DNA from: an uncultured Lachnoanaerobaculum sp.
GTDB lineage: Bacteria > Bacillota > Clostridia > Lachnospirales > Lachnospiraceae
Assembly (NCBI GenBank): GCA_946999385.1
Contig: CAMQCZ010000021.1
Location: forward strand, 1 to 27,716
DNA: 27,716 nt
Direction of reading: 5' to 3'
Below the pieces are notes generated by a model. It saw only the letters and a program-made list of their open reading frames with translations, did not search any database and was not told the origin of the DNA. A program made the translations under genes and the position numbers. Shown here in pieces: positions 23,068-27,716 of the stretch. The first letter of the stretch is position 1. Each line of letters begins with the position of its first letter.

Positions 23068-24729
23068 CTATCTAATTTCCGTATTTGCCTCTATTGTTTC
23101 CTCTGTACTATTAGTTGTTTCAACAGACTGAGTACTATTTTGTATCTGAGTTTCTTTATTTTTAGATTCTACAGGCTTTTGATTGCTTTGTTCTTGCTTT
23201 TCTGTAGTAGTCTTAGCTTCCCCATGTCTTGTTTCTTTTTGATTAAGTGAAGCCTCAGGCATAATAGAGGTAGGAATAGGATTTGTTTGAGCTTGATTAG
23301 AAGATCCTAAATTCTTTCTTATAGTAGAAGGCTTACCCTTATATGTAGAATAATGTAATAATTTATCACTTATGATATTATCACCTTTTTTATGTATTAT
23401 ATTAGTTTCCCATCTACTGCCCTTGGTACCTGCTTTTACTAAAATCTCCTGACCGGCAGGCAGTGTCGGATCATCCTCATAATTTGGTGCAGGCTCATCA
23501 TATTCTAAAACTTTTTTTGATGTCATATAAACTTTTTCATCTTTATCAAGTATTGGTAAGCCTATTATTGAAACAGTCAATTTTTGCTCAACAAGCTTTG
23601 CTCTTATAGCTATAGCTGTCTTGGATGTATTTATAAATCTCATATCCGGTCCTGCATAACCGTCATAGCTTACCATGGCATCTTCTCCCGGTGTTACATA
23701 GCTTGGTTCAAATGAATGTGCATGCCTTTCACTTGTATCAAGTCCCGAAAAAATAACTGCATTATATAAGGTTGACGAAACCTGACATACTCCTCCACCA
23801 GGCTCTTCAACTAATTTTCCATTAACATATGCTCCTGCCGGTTTATATCCTCTTTCTAAGGTTCTATTTCCTGTAGTAGCATTAAAAGAAAATTCTTCTC
23901 CTGGTTTTATTATAATACCATCCAAGGCTAAGCTTGATATATTAATATTAGTATTTCTATCTTTATTTGTAGTAGTCTTTGTTGTATATGTACCTATTAT
24001 TTTATATTTTTGTTTAACATCTTCCTTGCTAACAATTTCAGGTTTAGTCGTCTTGGCATCAACATCAATTATAGCCTTAAAATTTTTTTCTTCTATTGCT
24101 TTTTTAATCTTAGCTTTTAGCTTATCTTTATCAATTTCTATTCCATCCAAACCATCTTCATAAATAAATTCATTGGTTTCTTTATTAAAACTGACTAAGC
24201 CTGCATTTTTGGCTTTATGCTCCCATTTTTTTGAAATATTATCAATTTCTTTATCTATATCTTCATCTAATCCTTCAAAATTTATATCATAATGATTTTT
24301 ATTTATATCACCTTTGAAAATTTTATCTAAAATTTGTGATAATTTTACTTCTATAATATTTTTAATTTGATATTTTTCACCATTATAATTAGCAAGCATA
24401 TTCCATTCATATTTTTTTAAAATGGCATCATAAGCCTCTTTCTTTGACATACCGCTAATATCAATATCATCAACTATCACTGAGGTCTTTAAAACCTCTT
24501 GTGTTGTAGTCTCTTCAGGTTTTTTATTCTTATTTTTATTAAAAAATATTCTATTAAAAATTATAGAACTTAAAAATATAATTATAATTAGTATAAATAT
24601 AAAAATGATATTATTTTTTATCTTAGAAAGCTTTTTTTTATTTTTTTTATTAGCTTGTCTATTTACATAACTCTTATTTGTTCCGGATAGTCTATATTTA
24701 GTAGCTTTATTGCCTATATGTCTGTCCAT
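23068..24729 (-). CDS. VanW family protein with G5 domain, membrane anchored
   Basis: 553 residues. Basic N-terminus, one membrane helix (about 40-62), then an extracytoplasmic region: a peptidoglycan-binding-like domain (about 80-235, VDDIDISGMSKKEAYD), a VanW domain (about 245-390) with the hallmark EPGGGVCQVSSTLYNA and SFEPSYVTPG, a G5 domain (about 400-470, LPAGQEILVKAGTKG) and a low-complexity Gln/Thr/Glu/Asn tail (about 475-553) likely to lie in the wall. VanW is not a resistance determinant by itself; the domain set is typical of clostridial wall proteins of unknown function. AAGGGG lies 5 nt before the ATG. First gene of a two-gene operon with gnpA. Confidence 0.9.
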   Translation of the reverse strand: MDRHIGNKATKYRLSGTNKSYVNRQANKKNKKKLSKIKNNIIFIFILIIIIFLSSIIFNRIFFNKNKNKKPEETTTQEVLKTSVIVDDIDISGMSKKEAYDAILKKYEWNMLANYNGEKYQIKNIIEVKLSQILDKIFKGDINKNHYDINFEGLDEDIDKEIDNISKKWEHKAKNAGLVSFNKETNEFIYEDGLDGIEIDKDKLKAKIKKAIEEKNFKAIIDVDAKTTKPEIVSKEDVKQKYKIIGTYTTKTTTNKDRNTNINISSLALDGIIIKPGEEFSFNATTGNRTLERGYKPAGAYVNGKLVEEPGGGVCQVSSTLYNAVIFSGLDTSERHAHSFEPSYVTPGEDAMVSYDGYAGPDMRFINTSKTAIAIRAKLVEQKLTVSIIGLPILDKDEKVYMTSKKVLEYDEPAPNYEDDPTLPAGQEILVKAGTKGSRWETNIIHKKGDNIISDKLLHYSTYKGKPSTIRKNLGSSNQAQTNPIPTSIMPEASLNQKETRHGEAKTTTEKQEQSNQKPVESKNKETQIQNSTQSVETTNSTEETIEANTEIR

Positions 24730-24789
24730 AAATTCCCCTTAAATCAATTTTAAATTAAAGCTTTAATGCTATAATATATTATGTTTATA

Positions 24790-24798
24790 AGTATAGCA
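24790..24798 (-). promoter_or_regulatory. Extended -10 promoter of the vanW-gnpA operon
   Basis: Minus strand TGCTATACT, an extended -10 about 60 bp before the ATG at 24729, in the same local sequence (TATGCTATACTTA) as the promoter before the rluF operon. No clear -35. Confidence 0.5.
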
Positions 24799-24835
24799 TA
24801 CTAAATATAATAAAAGTATAAATAAAAAATTAAAT

Positions 24836-25033
24836 TTAAATTTCTAATTTGATATTTTCCCATTTGTCACTTACCATTGTACCATCTTGACATAGCTAGT
24901 AGAAATCATCTTTAAACTTAAAGCAAGCTTTAATCATAGTTCCTTGATTGTCAAATATATAACATCCTCAATTTATATTACACAATTCACCTTTAACACC
25001 ATTATAATAGAATTTATCACCTTTTTTGACATT
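24836..25033 (-). pseudogene. Remnant of a cell-wall-binding-repeat protein
   Basis: One minus-strand frame runs for about 65 codons with two in-frame stops (TGA at 24968-24970, TAG at 24896-24898) and ends at TAA 24836-24838. Its translation has the spacing of aromatic cell-wall/choline-binding repeats: KKGDKFYYNG, then GCYIFDNQGTMIKACF, then KFKDDFY-stop-LCQDGTMVSDKW. There is no start codon or promoter, and the frame is closed by TAA immediately upstream. It is a decayed C-terminal fragment of a surface protein or wall hydrolase. Homology is inferred from the repeat pattern only. Confidence 0.6.
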
Positions 25034-25114
25034 TTAAGAAAAGCTTATAAGTACATAAGTAAATAAATTATTGAAACATATATATAGTGTTATCAAATTT
25101 TTCATTTCCTTTTA

Positions 25115-25267
25115 CTATTTAGTTTTAACTGTTGTATAAAGCTCACTTACTAATATACAAAATAATTTTAAAGCATTGTATTCGTTAATACCATGTGCTT
25201 TTAATCGTTGGACGTTTTGTTCCTGTGCATTATCATATTCTAGTTTTCCATATGTAAGTAAGAAAAA
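25115..25267 (-). pseudogene. Truncated C-terminal fragment of an unrecognised protein
   Basis: An open minus-strand stretch of 50 codons ending in TAG TAA, with normal codon use and a sensible helical composition: TYGKLEYDNAQEQNVQRL, KAHGINEYNALKLF and CILVSELYTTVKTK at the C-terminus. It has no start codon; upstream it meets a TAG at 25268-25270 right at the left edge of direct repeat copy 1, as if the 5' part had been replaced by the repeat block. The protein family is not recognised. Confidence 0.5.
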
Positions 25268-25272
25268 CTATG

Positions 25273-25508
25273 TATTTATAAATATTGATAAAATATTATT
25301 TTTATATTACAATATCAAATATTTTCTTTCCAAAATTTCAAATCACACATAATATTAATAGATAGCGAAAAATAAGCTATCTATTATATAAATATAAATT
25401 GTGCCATAGGGAATATGGAAATTTATGTTTGTGTAAGCTGTGTAAACTTAAGTCTTACGACAATGAGATGGTAGTTGAAGCTGAAGTATTGTAGCTTTAT
25501 TCATTTGA
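25273..25508. repeat. Direct repeat copy 1 (about 236 bp), left of the orphan gene
   Basis: Imperfect direct repeat of 25858-26104, in the same orientation. Shared blocks include taaaatattatttttatat, aatattaatagatag, gctgtgtaaac, aagtcttacgacaatg and gatggta followed by ttgaagctg. This copy holds a 10-bp hairpin (AATAGATAGC / GCTATCTATT, 25357-25385) that is lost in copy 2, and a short plus-strand reading frame ending KSYDNEMVVEAEVL with TAG. A weak promoter-like pair (TTGAAG 25475-25480, 17 nt, TATTCA 25498-25503) near its right end could serve the gene at 25539. Confidence 0.8.
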
Positions 25509-25538
25509 ACATCAAATATTGAAAGGAAAAATAAGTAT

Positions 25539-25811
25539 ATGTTAGAACATATTGAAACAAAAGATATTGCCGGCTATCAAGTTAGTTTTTATAAATATAA
25601 AGATTATGAAATTATAGTTAAAGATGGAGTTGACATTTACATAAAAAACAAATTTAGTAATGATTTTGATGCAGTTGGACTTAATGCTGACAATCTAATT
25701 GTTAATATTAATATAATGCAAAGCTTATGCGAAAAAAGTATTAATTATATAATTTCTGAATTAAAAGATTTACTAGATATAAAAATGGAACTCAAAAAAT
25801 TATACCATTAA
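25539..25811 (+). CDS. Small orphan protein of unknown function between direct repeats
   Basis: 90 codons beginning MLEHIETKDIAGYQVSFYKY. No signal peptide or membrane helix; mixed beta/alpha composition, acidic overall, with a helical C-terminal end (YIISELKDLLDIKMELKKLY). AAAGGA lies 11 nt before the ATG, a little far but usable. Its intact frame, sitting among decayed sequences, suggests that it is maintained or recently arrived. I do not recognise the family. Small acidic single-domain proteins next to surface-protein debris are sometimes immunity proteins, but nothing in the sequence proves that. Confidence 0.6.
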   Translation: MLEHIETKDIAGYQVSFYKYKDYEIIVKDGVDIYIKNKFSNDFDAVGLNADNLIVNINIMQSLCEKSINYIISELKDLLDIKMELKKLYH

Positions 25812-25857
25812 AAATGAACTGTAAAATATTTATAATATTATAATGTATAAAAAAATT

Positions 25858-26104
25858 TATTTATAAATACTGGTAAAATATTATTTTTATATTACAACAT
25901 TAAATAAAAGAATATTAAATATTTTGTTTCAAAATTGCTAAATCACAAACAATATTAATAGATAGTTAAAAACAAAATATATATTAACATTATTTGTACA
26001 GTAAGGCATATTGAAATTTATGCTTGTTAAAGCTGTGTAAACCCAAGTCTTACGACAATGTGATGGTATTTGAAGCTGTAATCTGGTGGCTTTATCCAAT
26101 TGAC
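25858..26104. repeat. Direct repeat copy 2 (about 247 bp), right of the orphan gene
   Basis: Second copy of the segment at 25273-25508, with a roughly 16-bp insertion after the first shared block and scattered substitutions. The best-kept part is the right third (gctgtgtaaac, aagtcttacgacaatg, gatggta). The small stem near the right end is kept in both copies (AAGCT with AGCTT in copy 1, AAGCT with GGCTT in copy 2, still pairable by G-U). The plus-strand frame ending at TAG in copy 1 stays open here until 26152. Its right boundary meets surface-protein-like coding sequence on the minus strand. Confidence 0.8.
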
Positions 26105-26191
26105 TGTCCATCTTCCAAAGGTTCTATAGAGACCGTTTCACCTTTTTTGTAATAATCACAAATATTTATTTCAAATACATTTAAAAACACC
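26092..26191 (-). pseudogene. Frameshifted continuation of the surface-protein gene
   Basis: After the TAA of the gene at 26192 a different minus-strand frame gives KVFLNVFEINICDYYKKGET and then VSIEPLEDGQSIG before TAA at 26092. Removing one T from the CCTTAAG at the stop would join the frames as ...DVIVSPKVFLN..., giving about 33 more residues in character with a beta-rich surface protein. The extension ends inside direct repeat copy 2, so the original gene probably went further. Confidence 0.45.
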
Positions 26192-26199
26192 TTAAGGTG
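26188..26199 (-). terminator. Weak hairpin at the surface-protein stop codon
   Basis: A 12-bp perfect palindrome, CACCTTAAGGTG, followed on the minus strand by TTTTTAAAT. The stem is only 4 bp with a TTAA loop, so it is at best a poor terminator; it may simply be a by-product of the one-base insertion that created the stop. Confidence 0.25.
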
Positions 26200-27716
26200 A
26201 AACAATTACATCAGGCACTAAATCAGCACTGATACCATTTGTTTTTTCTTCAAAGTTTGCATATTCCCCAAATGTATCATAATTTCCATTTTCCGGTTTA
26301 TATGTCACATATACATATTTTGGTAAATTGTTTTTATCTGCCGGCACCCAAGGAATAGCACGAACAATGATATCCTCACCATCCACAGTTGCAACATAAC
26401 CATCGTGTCCTATTTTATTACCGACATATAATTCAATTACGTAATTATTTTTGGTTGCCCTGTAATCATTAATTCCACCAAATGTATAAATTGGATTTTC
26501 TTTATAGAAATCATATAAAGTTTTTACAACATCACGAATTGTTACATGCTTTCCATCGTTTTTAATCTTTGGAATTTTTACAGCTACAAGTCCTTCACCA
26601 TATAAGGTTTCTTTTGCTTTTCCACCAATCGGTCCGGTTAATCCAAATGAATCTATATTTCCTTTTTTAACACCTTTTGAATATACAGGTAAATTTTTAG
26701 TTGAATAAATAATCTTTCCATCACTTTTAGCAATTGGTGTATTAAATTTACTTTTTCTTAAACCTTTTTCAAGAATTTCTTTTGTTAAATAAAACGAATA
26801 GCTGGATTCAAATTTTTCACTATATTCATCCTTTAATGTAATTGTTCCATCCTGATTTGTTATTTGTTCAACCGGCATTAAATCATCTACATTACTATCA
26901 TCAAAAGAAATATTTTTCATTCTTTTTAAATTGTTTATATTATAAGAAACTTTTTCTTTTCCAATAACAATTTGTTTTCCATTTTTATCTAATTTAGGGT
27001 CTGTTTTATCTCCCCCAGCAATTTTCCAAGCAATATTTGCATTACCTAAATCCTCAGCTGTAAGTGTTCCATCAGGCTTTCTCCAAGCAGGAACATATTC
27101 ATATCCATCTTGCACTTTTTGTTTTGAATCAACCATTTTTTCACTTTCAGCATATAACTTTCCATGTTCTGGGAAATTTGTTAAAACAATATCATATCCA
27201 TTATTTTTTGCACCTGTATCTTTACTTGTAATTTCAAATAATACGTGGTTTGCAGGATGTATGTTTTCTTGTGGATGAATATAAGTTTGTGTGCTTACAT
27301 AAACAGTTCCTTTATCCTCTACATTATCTAAATAATCAAAATCATCTGTTTTACTTGTAGTTGATGCCGCTTTTGCATTTACACTAAGTTCATATCCTTC
27401 AGACCTTGATAATTCTTTAATATAATATTCACCAAGGAATAATGGTCTACCAATCCATCCGTTCATATTGTTATTTTCATTATCATCATATAAACGTTTT
27501 GTTGGAGCATCTTTATAAGTATTATCCTCAGTATAATCATCAACATACCAAGATGTGTCTTGTAATTTACCACTGTTTTCACTGTCAGCTACACTTGATA
27601 CATCAGTATCTTTAAAACTGTCTTTTTTATCTATATTAAAAGCATTATTTGGTGCTTTATTATACCAGTCTGTTTTTTCAGTCATTCCTGTTTTATAATT
27701 GTAAACAGTTCCCGGT
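26192..27716 (-). CDS. SpaA/Cna-B-like surface protein, C-terminal part (5' end outside window)
   Basis: At least 508 codons, open to the right edge: the first visible residues are PGTVYNYKTG, upstream of an internal Met at 27685, so that Met is not the start. RPLFLGEYYIKELSRSEGYE is the typical last strand of a SpaA-type prealbumin-like domain (GxYYIKExxxxxGYE); the rest is beta-rich, Asn/Asp/Lys-rich and without cysteine, with YVTYKPENG near the end. It ends ...DLVPDVIVSP with no LPxTG, membrane helix or other anchor, so the product is probably truncated. Such proteins are large sortase-anchored adhesins or pilin-like proteins, often on mobile elements. Confidence 0.75.
   Translation of the reverse strand, partial: PGTVYNYKTGMTEKTDWYNKAPNNAFNIDKKDSFKDTDVSSVADSENSGKLQDTSWYVDDYTEDNTYKDAPTKRLYDDNENNNMNGWIGRPLFLGEYYIKELSRSEGYELSVNAKAASTTSKTDDFDYLDNVEDKGTVYVSTQTYIHPQENIHPANHVLFEITSKDTGAKNNGYDIVLTNFPEHGKLYAESEKMVDSKQKVQDGYEYVPAWRKPDGTLTAEDLGNANIAWKIAGGDKTDPKLDKNGKQIVIGKEKVSYNINNLKRMKNISFDDSNVDDLMPVEQITNQDGTITLKDEYSEKFESSYSFYLTKEILEKGLRKSKFNTPIAKSDGKIIYSTKNLPVYSKGVKKGNIDSFGLTGPIGGKAKETLYGEGLVAVKIPKIKNDGKHVTIRDVVKTLYDFYKENPIYTFGGINDYRATKNNYVIELYVGNKIGHDGYVATVDGEDIIVRAIPWVPADKNNLPKYVYVTYKPENGNYDTFGEYANFEEKTNGISADLVPDVIVSP

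Noticed and set aside
23068..24729. Vancomycin resistance locus because of the VanW domain
   Set aside because: No vanH/A/X, vanR/S or vanY genes nearby; the VanW-G5 architecture is common in clostridial wall proteins unrelated to resistance.
25273..26104. Insertion sequence or MITE
   Set aside because: The repeated segments are direct, not inverted, with no transposase frame, no terminal inverted repeats and no target-site duplication that I can identify.

Overview
The window is very AT-rich, with tightly packed genes and AGGAGG-type ribosome binding sites. It reads as a chromosomal segment of a low-GC Bacillota, most likely a Clostridia/Lachnospirales anaerobe. The supports are cdaA-cdaR preceded by two small membrane-protein genes, a clostridial-type divergent LigA, SEC-C and DUF5662 proteins, VanW/G5 and SpoIID envelope proteins, and a GH112 mucin/milk-sugar phosphorylase. 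The family calls are made from memory of protein motifs; no database search was run.

Layout. (1) 1-3697, minus: membrane protein, polytopic membrane protein, cdaA (c-di-AMP synthase), cdaR (runs off the left edge). (2) 3698-3835: divergent promoter region in which one palindromic -35 hexamer can serve both directions. (3) 3836-4606, plus: family 2 glycosyltransferase, closed by a terminator whose tail overlaps the end of trkH. (4) 4677-11134, minus: operon rluF-like, ligA, metA, trkA, trkH with gaps of 1-20 bp. (5) 11314-13156, plus: glutamate/aspartate-type symporter and a Dps mini-ferritin, each with its own promoter; dps ends in a bidirectional terminator. (6) 13179-20603, minus: AI-2E-family protein, SpoIID lipoprotein, then from an internal promoter SEC-C protein, methyltransferase, hslO (Hsp33), DUF5662 protein and a second AI-2E-family protein. 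(7) 20625-20865, minus: a structured RNA gene (6S-like) with a good promoter, closing stem and terminator directly upstream of the AI-2E ribosome binding site. (8) 20884-24729, minus: VanW/G5 protein followed by the GH112 phosphorylase gnpA. (9) 24836-26191: decayed accessory DNA with gene remnants and a 90-codon orphan gene between two imperfect direct repeats of about 240 bp. (10) 26192-27716, minus: 3' part of a SpaA/Cna-B-like surface protein, apparently cut short by a one-base frameshift next to the repeat block.

How it works together. The left half joins c-di-AMP synthesis to Trk potassium uptake, a known c-di-AMP-controlled process. The middle is housekeeping: DNA repair, rRNA modification, methionine synthesis, redox chaperone, iron/peroxide protection and envelope proteins. 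The right end is the evolutionarily active part. The best candidates for something new are the direct-repeat/orphan-gene block (25273-26104) and the structured RNA with a terminator abutting the next gene (20625-20865).
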